Below, piece after piece: positions 42,624-52,294 of a DNA stretch of 64,000 nucleotides; the stretch's first letter is position 1, and every line of letters begins with the position of its first letter. The translations under genes and the position numbers were made by a program. Origin of the DNA: Zymoseptoria tritici IPO323 (Eukaryota; Ascomycota; Dothideomycetes; Mycosphaerellales; Mycosphaerellaceae); NCBI RefSeq assembly GCF_000219625.1, contig NC_018212.1:1940501-2004500 (forward strand). Direction: 5' to 3'. The notes under the pieces are model-generated. The model saw only the letters and a list, made by a program, of their open reading frames with translations. It searched no databases and had not been told where the DNA came from.

Positions 42624-42679
42624 CTTGTCAGAAATCGCAGGTCAGTCACTGCGAGCCCGCGTTGTTACGAACCACTCAC
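42624..42679 (-). other. leader intron of copy F
   Basis: 56 nt, donor GTGAGT, GACTGAC and TTCTGAC branch candidates, CAAG acceptor, 22 nt upstream of the ATG. Confidence 0.6.
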
Positions 42680-43095
42680 ATGTCTGCTGTTGTATGTGTG
42701 GATGCTGTGTGCAGTGTCAGTCGGGCGGGAACAAAGCTGAAGGCGGTACGGACGGTGAAGGATGAGCCGACAGAGGATGAAAGAAAAAGGGATGAAGGAT
42801 GAACAAAGAATCGCGGTATCGTTGTGACTGTTTCAGGCCTGCGCTCGCGGTTCTGGCCACAGGTCCGGCCCGAACCGAGCATGTATTGCCGTGTCACCGA
42901 CGGAAAAGTGCAAAGTGGACTCATGTGGATCGATTACCGACGGCGAAGAAGTATCATAGCCAAGTAAGTCGTCCTTATACTGAAGGTGACAATCTGCAAC
43001 CCCTTTGTACTCGAACCGTGTTGGGTAACGGTTAGCGAGTAATCGCAATGCAGTTCAAGTGTTGGACATAGGCTACAGGAGACCGAGTCTGCGAG

Positions 43096-43802
43096 TCATG
43101 GTGCTATGTCGCCGGAGAATAAGCCCTTGACAAGGGGTCTATACCAAGGCTTGCTGCACAAACTTGGAAGTTGGGACGAGAATCTGCCGATCAGCGACCG
43201 CCTTTCTTCGATCGCTCTTCGAAAGATGGCGGAATATGCCATACCTCGAGCTCTGGCTAAGCAAGCTCGGCGGAGTTTGAAGCCAGTCGAGTTGTCGAAG
43301 CTGGGGTCGCTGCATCTTTGAAGCCAACGATGGCTCCTATGATGTCCGATATAGGCTGAAGAATGGCGAGACCGCGAGTGCTGCCGCCACCAACGCCACG
43401 ACAGACCCATGTCCAGTATAATAGTCGTCCCACTGTACATATCGGGCGGCCAGTCGAAAATCGCGCTCACGTTCCTGCTGTTCGTGGTTCAGGGGGAGCA
43501 GCGGTCAATCAGTCTCGGAGCCGCTCGAGTCCGACATGTTGCCGCAGCAAACGAGGTCGTCACACCCAGCAACGTCGTAAAGAAGGAAGGAGGCATAACA
43601 GCCGTCATGGCGGCATCTCGCTTTGCTCAAGCAGCGGTGACGACACAATGAGCCGAGATGAGGGTTGGGTTTCCTGATGACTCTGGATGTCTTCACGGTT
43701 CCGGACTCTTCAGCGACTTGAGGTTGGTTGCCCTATGACACCGGAGTTCGGAACGAGTACTTTGAAGACCTGCTTTGCCTGGATCCGGGTTGACTTCCGC
43801 AT
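43096..43802 (-). pseudogene. Zinc-motif/F-box protein, copy G, pseudogene
   Basis: The start survives at 43802 (MRKSTRIQAKQVFK) with a leader intron candidate just above it, but the frame stops at TGA 43710-43712. The zinc motif lies in another frame (CRHRCLSKARCRHDGC), with Gly (GGC) in place of the first Cys of the terminal pair, and the F-box breaks off after CDDLVCCGNM. A later frame still shows DNSTGFKLRRACLARARG, comparable to DNSKTFRQRLFLEAED of copy H. The QPP, RYRDL and IPRCEAL regions are absent. Stop, frameshifts and deletion mark it as dead. Confidence 0.7.
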
Positions 43803-43810
43803 GGTGTCGA

Positions 43811-43895
43811 CTGCGAATACCTTTGGTCTTGGTGAAAAGGGCCTTGGATGTTCGGAAGGCTAGTCAAAAGCAAGGTCACGTTGTGGGCTACTCAC
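43811..43895 (-). other. leader intron of pseudogene copy G (candidate)
   Basis: GTGAGT donor at 43895 and TTCGCAG acceptor at 43811, 85 nt, the longest of the series; the ancestral gene structure is kept even though the coding part is dead. Confidence 0.45.
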
Positions 43896-44957
43896 AGATC
43901 AATTGCCTGACGTGGAAGATGGACGATATGCATCCTCGCCTCGTATTGAGGCGATTGAATAGTGATGCTGTTAAGGACAGATCGCAAATCTGACGACTTT
44001 TCTAAACCTGGTCTGAGCATAACTTTCGCAGTCCATCCAATAAGACACGCATTCCACTATCCATGCATTGTCTCAGCCATGCTCTTATTTCTGACGCATG
44101 TGGTCTCTCAGGAGTCAGTATTGTCACTGTTCCGGGTGGAGTCGCGAGTTGGCAAAGGCTCCATAGGAGGGTAGCACATTGGCAGGAAGGGAGAGGAGAT
44201 CGTGCTCTGTCGGTGCCATTATGGCCTCAGATATTCGTTTCCTTTGCAGCCTCGTCCGAATCAAGGTAGAACAGCGGACATACGTCGAGCGGCGAAGAAG
44301 AGGAACTGAGTGACCAGGCTCTTGTGTTCTTTAAGGCAAGCGACTAAGCAGCGAACGTGCATGCGCACGGTGACATAGTAAGACCGGCAACAATCGAGGA
44401 AAAGATGCTTCAAGGTCACGGAGGAAGATGAGCAAAGTCTCAGCAAAGACGCAAGAAACGCGAGCATGAAATAGTCTTGACTGGAGCTTGTGATTTCGTG
44501 GTTATGAAAAAGGACGGTACTTTTGAGGACCAAGTCAGCCAATGCAGCAAAGCTCGACGAGTTCAGTGGGTCATCCTTCCAACAAATCAAAAATGCCTAG
44601 AGAATGCACGTTTCGAGGACCTTGTCCTGGAGTGACGGCAATGAGCAAAAGCAGGCGTTTGACCCAACTTTGGAAGCTGAAGAGACGCCGCGGTATTCGC
44701 AGTAGTGCTGAAGGCGTAGCGAAAGGAGGCGGTCGCCCCGACGTCGAAGAGCCATTTCAATGGCGTGTCAAAGGTAAAGATGGCACGGATGTCCTCGAAA
44801 GTGTGGGTGACCGCGATCATGGAGCTCAATGAGAATGATGCGTTCGGCGGTCCATGAACATTTGGCTCTGATGAAGCTTGTTGTCAGTTTCTGTCAGACA
44901 CGGGTGAAAGAAGGAATGATGAGGGACGCTTACCCTGAGTCCGTCCACATCGTCTCT
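43896..44957. other. intergenic region, about 1.1 kb
   Basis: Minus-strand frames at 44261-44829 have a hydrophobic, Leu/Ser-rich look but match nothing in the window. I do not annotate them as genes. Confidence 0.35.
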
Positions 44958-45983
44958 CTAGCCATGGCGAGGGAGGTTGATCCGATACTGGTTTGGCGCA
45001 AGAAACACCGGCTCTCCATCCTCATCCAATGCTTCACATCGTGGGATCCTTAGATACGATCGACCAAGGTCCGTCACCACCTGTGTCACACCATCTTCGC
45101 CAAACAAGCGGTTCATGAACGGTTGGAGGTCGCGAAAACGAAGTCCCTCGCCATCCGAAGCGATCAAAGTGGTCTCGGGAACGTACGACAAGTTTCTCCA
45201 CCTCTTTGGCCCCTTGGTCACCTCCTGTTCTGCGTTGACGATGAGATCCTTGATCGGAGGCTGAGTGATGAACATGTTCATACAGGAGGAGTCCGCGTGG
45301 AGCTTCTTGTTGTGAGTGGGAGTGATTTTGAAGCGAAGGTCCGTAAGCAAGTTGACGCCATTTTTGGAGTAGCGGGCCGGGTTGCTATACCGTATAGCAA
45401 CAGAAGGAAGTCCGTATAGCCTATACGGACTTCCTTCTTCGAGGGATGATGGAGAGTACTTCGGGTAGATGTTGAACAAGAGTGGGTTGATGCGCACCGT
45501 TCGTGGCGGGATGTGCGGCATGGAGCTAGCGTCCACACCGTGCAGAAGGCGAATGTCGGAGTAGGATTGGCCTGGTGGTCGGACCAAATATTCTTCACTG
45601 GTGATGGAGGAGCGGAAGAGCGAAGACTTACAGTCTTCGGCTTCGAGAAACAACCTTTGGCGGAAGGTCTTCGAATTGTCGATGGTGGACTGCATGTGGT
45701 GACTGACCTGGCGGAAGCTCAGCAGATCTTTGGCGGGCAGTAGTCCGAGTAGGTAGACGAGTAAGTCCGCGCAGTTGATGAATTCTTCGCCCTTGGGGAT
45801 GTCGACGATGCGCAGTGTCTCGGCGCAACATTTGTGCTTGCACTTGGCTTTGTCGAAACACTTGTGGCGGCATGAGTTCTGGATACGAGGCGCTGGCTTT
45901 ACAATGGGCGCGGGGGCGAGGTCCGACTTGGGTGCCTTGGGTCTGGCGGCGATGCGGGACGACGTGCGCATTGTTTGCTTCAT
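44958..45983 (-). CDS. Zinc-motif/F-box protein, copy H, with inserted palindromes
   Basis: 341 residues from the ATG at 45983 (MKQTMRTSSRIAARP); the second ATG at 45971 (MRTSSRIA) fits the MRxS start of the siblings and is equally likely. The frame is open up to 46241 but crosses the leader intron. Zinc motif at 38-53 (CRHKCFDKAKCKHKCC), F-box at about 71-115 (DLLVYLLGLLPAKDLLSF), SSCMNMFITQPPIKDL, GEGLRFRDLQPFMNRLF, YLRIPRCEAL. Residues 182-201, between F-box and QPP motif, are encoded by two back-to-back palindromes and are longer than in siblings. The frame is kept, so the gene may be functional. Confidence 0.85.
   Translation of the reverse strand: MKQTMRTSSRIAARPKAPKSDLAPAPIVKPAPRIQNSCRHKCFDKAKCKHKCCAETLRIVDIPKGEEFINCADLLVYLLGLLPAKDLLSFRQVSHHMQSTIDNSKTFRQRLFLEAEDCKSSLFRSSITSEEYLVRPPGQSYSDIRLLHGVDASSMPHIPPRTVRINPLLFNIYPKYSPSSLEEGSPYRLYGLPSVAIRYSNPARYSKNGVNLLTDLRFKITPTHNKKLHADSSCMNMFITQPPIKDLIVNAEQEVTKGPKRWRNLSYVPETTLIASDGEGLRFRDLQPFMNRLFGEDGVTQVVTDLGRSYLRIPRCEALDEDGEPVFLAPNQYRINLPRHG
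45381..45438. repeat. two adjacent near-perfect palindromes inside copy H
   Basis: First, 45381-45401: nine-base arms GTTGCTATA and TATAGCAAC around CCG. Second, 45402-45438: perfect 18-base arms around one C (AGAAGGAAGTCCGTATAG and its complement). Both can form hairpins and share a GTATAG core. Confidence 0.9.
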
Positions 45984-46013
45984 CGCCGAGGCGTCTGTCG
46001 GCGAGGTTGAAGC

Positions 46014-46064
46014 CTGCTTTACGCCAGTAAGGCATGTCTTGAGTGAGCAGTATAGATCCTGTAC
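46014..46064 (-). other. leader intron of copy H
   Basis: 51 nt, donor GTACAG, CTTACTGGC branch region, AAAGCAG acceptor, 30 nt upstream of the ATG at 45983. Confidence 0.55.
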
Positions 46065-47005
46065 GTACGACCTCTTCCATCTCGGCACGATGTATGCGCG
46101 TGGATGGACCGTTGTAAAGGAACAAGGCTCCATCATGGTGAAGCGGGAAGCCAGAGTAGTCCATCGGCCGCACTTCGGAAGCCAGGCGAATGCAGCTTTG
46201 CGAGTAGTGCAACGTCCGCGTCTGGGATCGCGTGGCGACATGGCAGACGTGATGTTTCATCCGGAGATTCTGTACTTCAATTCACGACTTCTCTTGGACC
46301 TCTTTGCCCCCACTCGACGCACCGGGCCAACCGCAGCTCGGCGATGGCCATGACACAGATGTCGAGCGCGGAGTCCGTCGCGGCAGCTTGAACTGCCAAA
46401 TGGAATCGACGGTGTATCTGACCGAAATGAGAAGATTGGCAAGGCATGTCTGTGGCATTCAGCGAAGGGGCGCATGCGAAGGCGTTTAACTTGTAGGAGC
46501 ACACGAGAAGCAGCTTGACGTCGCCGTTGACGATCAACAATCGACTGAGTTGTCCGAGACCACGCTTTCACATGCACGCGGCCTCTGGCATGAGGCCCGG
46601 CGCGAGCGAGGCGCGAGGTCAGCCCGATTAACATGTCAAATGACTTCTGACGGACTGACTGGCAACGCTGCAGCGCTCGATACTACACCAAGCTGCACGC
46701 GGCGAGGTCATCCTCTACACAGTCGTTTGCCAAAGACCATGTGGCGTGCAAGATGACACCAAAGCGATTGGTCAGGACTCATGCACTCCCTGTTGCAGCC
46801 ACCGACCGTTCCATGGAAGGCTGCTTGGAGACTCTCATTCAATGAGGGTCTCCAGAAACCGCCTCATATGTACCGATCCAGGACTGGCCTCTTCTCGACG
46901 TCTCTTCTCATCACCTCGCACCACTCACGTCCACACACCAAACACTATCCACCAATCATCAGAACTCGACTCCAAGACCACGATCAAACCCACCCACCCA
47001 AAACC
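46065..47005. other. intergenic region between diverging arrays
   Basis: About 0.9 kb between the minus-strand zinc/F-box array and the plus-strand small-protein array; promoters of both. No gene supported. Confidence 0.4.
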
Positions 47006-47461
47006 ATGGATCCCTCAAGATTCTACAACTACAGCCGCCTCTGGATGTACAACCAGATGCCCGAGAGCTACGACGACCACGAGTACGACCGCGTCATCAT
47101 CCCCAGCCGCGGCGAGATCTTCGAGTGGTCGGAGCAGACTCCAATGCATTCCCACAATCGTCCAGGCTGGACTTTGAACAACGACTACTTCCCGAGTCAG
47201 CGTCACATCTACGATCAGGGTAATATCACTACATCCTTGGACTTGAGTGCAGTCCAGAACGATTGCTAACGAGATGCAGGTATGATGCAGTCGAACGATT
47301 GTATGGGCATGCAAGGACAGCGCTTCCACGATCAGATGCGTGGTGCTGGGTACAACTATGACGATGCACACGATGGTTACATTGGCCGGAACCCGGATAT
47401 CTTTGATGATTCGGACGATGAAGCCCGGGAGGCTTACATGGGGTACCACTTTTGGAGATGA
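47006..47461 (+). CDS. Small Tyr/Gln-rich protein 1, two exons
   Basis: Model: exons 47006-47219 and 47280-47461, 131 residues. Intron of 60 nt with GTAATA donor, GCTAAC branch, GATGCAG acceptor, phase 1, falling right after HIYDQ. Start ATG 47006 (MDPSRFYNYSRLW). Core motifs shared with the next two genes: LNNDYFPSQRHIYDQG before the intron and MQGQRFHDQMRGAGY after it. Acidic tail (IFDDSDDEAREAY). No signal peptide, no membrane segment, few Cys. Function unknown. First of a three-gene tandem array with identical gene structure. Confidence 0.75.
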
Positions 47462-47735
47462 TCATGAGGTACGAGGGAGAAGGGCTGCGGCCGTGAATGC
47501 AGCGTCCGTAGATAGTTGAGAATGAATCATGCTTCCGTGAAAGTCTTATGGAATACTTCAAGGGTTGCAGTACGCAATGTTGTCGTTTCGTTTCCCTATA
47601 TATATCCTTCCATTCACTCCCTCGACTCCCTTCCTCAGCATTCTCACACGCACCAACACGAACTGCCAATCTGAAACATCCATCGACACCGAACAACAGC
47701 ACAACACCATCCATACCAACAACACCAAGTCCAAC

Positions 47736-48078
47736 ATGAGCGGTTCCGACAGAGACGACTACCTCTACATGCGCCGCGTCGACCCCTGGCGCCGCCAAAT
47801 CGCCACCTGGGCCTCTCAAGTCGAGCCCTACCAGCGAACCTTCGACGGCTTCGACAACTCGTTCCGGCAAAACCAACAGTACATCCAGAGTCAAGGTACG
47901 TATTCTATGCTATCAAAGTCCCAATATCCTGCAGAACTTACAAGCTACAGGCCAATCCCAGGCGGGCAACTGGATGGCTCTTCAAGGCCATCGTTTTGAT
48001 GATGGCATGCGTGGTGCTGGGTATGGGTATGATGCGTACCAGAGTCCGAGGCCTGCTTATTGGGGTGGGTTTCGATGA
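47736..48078 (+). CDS. Small Tyr/Gln-rich protein 2, two exons
   Basis: Model: exons 47736-47895 and 47951-48078, 95 residues. Intron of 55 nt, GTACGT donor and GCTACAG acceptor, phase 1. Start ATG 47736 (MSGSDRDDYLYMRRVD). DNSFRQNQQYIQSQG lies before the intron and ALQGHRFDDGMRGAGYGY after it. Ends PAYWGGFR. Shortest member of the array. Confidence 0.75.
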
Positions 48079-48515
48079 TAGGGGCTGCATTGGCTCGGGT
48101 AAGATGATGGAGAGGAGGATTTGATTTGGTGGTTATGAATTGAAATCTTGGCGCCGCGATTGATGGTGTTGGCCGCGAGGAGTTACCGTATGGTGTCTGA
48201 AGATGTGACTATTCTTCGTTCGTGATATGTGCTACTGGTCAGGCCGACGAGCTACCTTGCTCCCCAGAAGCTGGTGCATTATTCACTCTGTCGACGTGCT
48301 GCCGAAGCTTCGACAAACAATCCGACGTTAGGAGGACCGCCTCATTCACCGCAGCCGTACAACATGTACCTTCCATTTCATACCTATACTCGCTCCCCTT
48401 CCTGCTGTTTCCAATCCGCATTGACATTGTCCAGATCAAATCAAGCCAACCCTTTCCATCAGCACGACCGTTCAAACACCAAAGCTTACCACATCCTTCC
48501 CACTCTTCAGACACG
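48079..48515. other. intergenic region
   Basis: Nothing beyond the flanks of the two small genes. Confidence 0.4.
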
Positions 48516-48906
48516 ATGGATCCAGCCGAAGACTGGCTCTTCATCCAACGCCAACGCCACAACACAAACATGCGAAGCCTCCACGCTTCGAACTGGGCAG
48601 ACGCTCAATCTGAGTACCCACCCGAGCAACCTCCGCCCGGCTATGGCTGGAACAACGACTTCCGGCAGAACCAACAGTACGTTGGTGAGCAAGGTAGCTA
48701 CCTCCGTTCAGCCACTCATCGTGAGGAAGAAGCAGGCAGAGCTGACATGGAATATCGCAGGCCAATGGCAACAAGGTGACTGGCATAGTATGCAGGGTCA
48801 ACGCTTCCATGACCAGATGCGAGAGGCGGGATATCGTGGGTATCCGGCTTATCACGATGCGGTCAGGAGGCCGGGATGGATGCAATGGGCTGAGCCTTGG
48901 AGGTGA
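48516..48906 (+). CDS. Small Tyr/Gln-rich protein 3, two exons
   Basis: Model: exons 48516-48693 and 48761-48906, 107 residues. Intron of 67 nt, GTAGCT donor, GCTGAC branch, ATCGCAG acceptor, phase 1 at the same residue as in its neighbours. Start ATG 48516 (MDPAEDWLFIQRQRHN). WNNDFRQNQQYVGEQG lies before the intron; MQGQRFHDQMREAGYRGY after it; ends WMQWAEPWR. Without splicing the protein runs into intron-derived residues that match neither paralog. Confidence 0.75.
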
Positions 48907-49197
48907 GGTCGCTTGCGGTTGCTAAGAACTTTATCAGAGTGAACGATGTGCAAAGGAGAGGGAGTGAGATGGGAAGACGAGTTTATCGTAATCAGTCTTT
49001 GTCATTGTGCCGCTACCGATACTACTGCCTGCACTTCTTCTCGTTGATGATTCTGTCTCCCTTGCCCATTGTTGTCGATGCTGTGGCAAGATGTTCACTG
49101 TGCTCCGCAGTACCATTGTGAATCCAAGTGGTGAGACCAGAACTCCAACCGCCAAACATTCCACACTTCACCATCTGTATCTCCTCCTACCTGCACT

Positions 49198-50166
49198 TCA
49201 TTTCTGCTCCGGCACTTCCTTCTCCGGCAGTCCAGCAGATCTCGCCCAGCCTGCATGCACCTCGTGATGGAAGCACTTCCAGCAACAATTCCGCTTCCAG
49301 CCACTGCCCTCGAGGTGCTCATCGCAGTGTTCGTCGGCTGTCATGTTCGCCACTCTCTTCTTCAACTCGGGAAGGTTGACACCGATCACGAAGTCTGGAT
49401 CATTGGCCGCCTGTCTGTTCTCTTCCCACACCAGATCCTCCGCGACCGTCCGCACGTCGTCGAGGAAGCACTCCGCGATCTCAGCACCCCAAGGCCAAAA
49501 GCGCCTCCCATCCTCGGTCGTGAAGCCATCGGAGTCGTCCCAATTCCTGGTCACAGCCCGGACCTCCACCTCCTGCTCAACCTCTATTCTTGACGTCTGT
49601 CTCAGCAATCCCGGCTCGTACCAGATCCTGGCCCACTCCTCGACGGCATTCACCGTAGCTGGACCTGTGAAGTAGACCTGGACCTGGATTTTGCGGATGT
49701 TCTTACGGATAATGTCGGGCAGTTTGCTGAGGTTGAAGGCTGCTGCGATGGTCATGAACGGAGGAGTCGCGAGATCAAGGCGTGTGGTGAAGGTTGTGCG
49801 GTGCAGCATGTGCGTTGCTAGCATGCGGCGCGTCGTGCGGCTGGCGTTGAACATGCCATCGAGATCTTTGAACATGGCCGGCTTGACGTGGCGGAGGTCT
49901 TCGGGCATGGCCAAGGCCTGCGTGTCGAGTGGGATCTCGATAGGGCGCGCGCTCAGAGCAACGAATTCGCAAATCTGCTCCATGATCTCGTTGGGGAGTC
50001 GCTGTTGGTCGGGATCCAGGTCGATGGTCATTTTTGTGGCCATCTTGACAAGGTCGTCATCTGTGAAGATCTTTTTGTCCTCGATGCCATCTCTTCCGTC
50101 GTCTTCCGCCTTGCGCTTTGGATTGCTACTGTAGCACAATGGGATGAAGTATTTCGGTGCCGACAT
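49198..50166 (-). CDS. F-box-like protein with Cys/His-rich C-terminus
   Basis: 322 residues from the ATG at 50166 (MSAPKYFIPLCY). Residues about 56-70 read QRLPNEIMEQICEFV, the start of an F-box-like helix pair; a charged 120-residue middle part is rich in helices. The C-terminus has CDEHLEGSGWKRNCCWKCFHH, several possible metal ligands that do not match RING or the zinc motif of the neighbouring family. Lies alone on the minus strand between two plus-strand arrays. Function unknown beyond the F-box suggestion. Confidence 0.7.
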   Translation of the reverse strand: MSAPKYFIPLCYSSNPKRKAEDDGRDGIEDKKIFTDDDLVKMATKMTIDLDPDQQRLPNEIMEQICEFVALSARPIEIPLDTQALAMPEDLRHVKPAMFKDLDGMFNASRTTRRMLATHMLHRTTFTTRLDLATPPFMTIAAAFNLSKLPDIIRKNIRKIQVQVYFTGPATVNAVEEWARIWYEPGLLRQTSRIEVEQEVEVRAVTRNWDDSDGFTTEDGRRFWPWGAEIAECFLDDVRTVAEDLVWEENRQAANDPDFVIGVNLPELKKRVANMTADEHCDEHLEGSGWKRNCCWKCFHHEVHAGWARSAGLPEKEVPEQK

Positions 50167-50678
50167 GGTGGATTTTCTGATTGGCGTTCAAAAATTCGGA
50201 AGGTCGGTGGTAGGAGGAAGAAGGAGCATGGGTTGCGTCGAGATTGTATTGAAAGGCGAAAAGGTCGAGCGTCGCTTGCGAAGTGTCGAGTTACCAGCTT
50301 GTGTTGTGTGTCGTATTGTTCGTCGACTCGCATTCACCACGGAGTCTGATCTAGCGGAGACAATGGCTTTTTGGTTGAGCCTTTTGTTCTGTCTAGAAAA
50401 TTCGGGCCGCTCACCAGCACCGGAGCTTCGACCGCTCTGCTGCCGAGGAGTGGTCTATGGCAAAGATGGATCAAGACTTGAGGATAGTACATTGCACTGT
50501 AAAGAAGTACAAATAGATACAGTCCTTCTCTGTCGAACCAGAAGAACCGGCCGACGTCCATAGTCACGACTCCCTGACCACCGTTTCGTTGCAGACCGTG
50601 TCAATACCCTCCCCGGGAGAACCTCGCGTTAGGATGTGGACGTACAAGTACGCGAATTTTCGCGACATTGTCAACAAT
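50167..50678. other. intergenic region
   Basis: Promoter side of the minus-strand gene and of the tRNA. No gene supported. Confidence 0.4.
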
Positions 50679-50803
50679 AGCCGGATGGTGAAGTGGTATC
50701 ACACCTTACTCACAAGGCCGGTGAGGGGGTGGGTTGGTCGCGGCAGCAAACCAATGATCCGGGGGGCGTAAGGAGATCGGGGGTTCGATCCCCTCTTCGG
50801 CTG
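50679..50803 (+). tRNA. tRNA with intron, anticodon read as CAC (Val)
   Basis: All arms can be drawn. Acceptor AGCCGGA (50679-50685) pairs with TTCGGCT (50796-50802), discriminator G 50803. D arm GTGA/TCAC around AGTGGTA. Anticodon stem CCTTA (50704-50708) pairs with TAAGG (50769-50773). Loop C-T-C-A-C-A gives anticodon CAC at 50711-50713 after the invariant T. Variable loop AGATC. T arm GGGGG/CCCTC around TTCGATC. A box TGGTGAAGTGG and B box GGTTCGATCCC are present and a TTTTT terminator follows at 50809. The intron is about 53 nt (about 50715-50767), at the standard place after position 37. The valine identity rests on the intron borders; the body is not a typical Val tRNA. Confidence 0.75.
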
Positions 50804-51346
50804 ATTACTTTTTGCCATTTCTACAAGGTGAACAACGATTGAGAGAGAGCGAGACTTCCGTGTTCGAGAACTGTTATTCTTTTTGCTGTACCGATAGACT
50901 CACACCCGATCGATCGACGACAACGTTTTGCTCAGACGATGCCAGCAGGATCGAGAAGCCGATGGAGCGGACAGACAACGAATCGCTTGCAGTTCCAGCA
51001 AACCTGGCCTTGCCCTAGCTGAATCCACGATGCCAGTCTGGTTCTGTGAGAGATATGTCCGTTGAGGCGACTACGCTGGTAGCTCCTCGCCCAAGCGTAT
51101 CTCTACGATCCGAATTATCGAAGCATATAATGAGGGTGCAGAGTCTCTATAGCAGTACAAATCGGTATACGAGATCATCCTATATACTCAGCACCACGAC
51201 CTCGCGACCTAATATCCTGGAGACTCCATCTGCGGTCAGAATGCGGGCCGTTCCCGGGGAACGCCAAGCGACGAGATCCACTTCCTCCTTCGCCAAACTC
51301 CTTCACGCGTCCTTCTTACACCTTCCTAGATCGATCATTCTCTACT
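50804..51346. other. intergenic region
   Basis: Pol III terminator just after the tRNA, then leader of the next gene. No gene supported. Confidence 0.4.
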
Positions 51347-52294
51347 ATGTTGTCTCAAACTGTCAAAGATTCAACTATGGTTGCAACGTCTGAGCCCAGA
51401 CCTGAACTCTTCAGCATTGCGCAGGAGCTACGAGATCAGATCTTTGACGAGGCCATCGAAGACACCGAGGCGATCTACGACCATAATGGATTGATGGCAA
51501 CTTCTTGTTCGGGTGCACTGTCGGCCAGCAAGTCATTTTACACTTGCTTCAAAAGTGCTCTGTCGCGTCGTAGGGAGAACTTCACCACCCATCGTTTCAC
51601 AATCGACTTTAAGCTCTGCACTCAGACACAGAAAACCCAGCTTCCGGCTATTCTTCTCGCTCTTCCTGAGCGCGCCACCGGGCTCCACCTCATTATCAAG
51701 GTGCACAAGTTCGGCATCTTCAACAACACCCCGATCACCGAGCTCAACGACATCTCAGAGCCGTTGAATAGCCTGATCATCGGTATCAACGTCGAGGACC
51801 TCCTGATCGAGCTCGAAGTGATCGACCGCAGCATTATGGCTCCACTCGGCCACTCAGAAAAGCTCAAGGCGCGCGATGTCTTCCATCAACTCATCCATCA
51901 ACTCGAGTCTCTGGATTGGAAAGGCGAGCACAAGGTGGAATCCAAATTCTCCGGAGGCGCGATTGTCGCGCACAATCGTGCGGGTCGTCTTGCGACTGAG
52001 ACCAACACGGCAGTGGGAGTCATCACCACTCAAAGCCTTCACGACAGTACTGGAGTGTTCTATCCAGGCGTTGAAGACTTGATGAACACGTTTCATTGCA
52101 AGGACCATATCACGCAGGCCATCAATGTTGGTCCCGGCCCATCTTTCCAGAATCCAGCCTACAGCAACATCACGGCTAGCGGCGCTAATGGGATCATCAA
52201 TGGTGGTTCAGCTGGTCAAGTCGGCGCGCTGCATGCTTCTGCCCCTGTGCAGAACCACAATGCCTTCTTCGACAAGTTTGATGCGATGTTCTGA
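51347..52294 (+). CDS. ELRD-type F-box-like protein 1
   Basis: 315 residues from ATG 51347 (ATG 51377 is an alternative). Landmarks of the 51-62 kb family: IAQELRDQIFDEAIEDTEAI (F-box-like, residues about 24-45); SRRRENFTTHRFTIDFKL; PERATGLHLIIKVHKFGIF; LLIELEVID; the ISEPLNSLIIG stretch corresponds to ...PIKASVIRP in siblings. It lacks the basic GQAGRDAIK leader and the SDSDW tail of later members; instead the end is Asn/Gly/Ala-rich (ITASGANGIINGGSAGQ). Probable SCF adaptor by the box; ligand unknown. Confidence 0.75.
   Translation: MLSQTVKDSTMVATSEPRPELFSIAQELRDQIFDEAIEDTEAIYDHNGLMATSCSGALSASKSFYTCFKSALSRRRENFTTHRFTIDFKLCTQTQKTQLPAILLALPERATGLHLIIKVHKFGIFNNTPITELNDISEPLNSLIIGINVEDLLIELEVIDRSIMAPLGHSEKLKARDVFHQLIHQLESLDWKGEHKVESKFSGGAIVAHNRAGRLATETNTAVGVITTQSLHDSTGVFYPGVEDLMNTFHCKDHITQAINVGPGPSFQNPAYSNITASGANGIINGGSAGQVGALHASAPVQNHNAFFDKFDAMF

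Noticed and set aside
43106..43321. Plus-strand 71-aa frame beginning MSPENKPLTRGLY
   Set aside because: Lies antisense to the remnant of zinc/F-box copy G, which explains its coding-like composition.
45984..46241. N-terminal extension of zinc/F-box copy H from an in-frame ATG at 46241
   Set aside because: It crosses the leader intron 46014-46064 and has no counterpart in the other copies.
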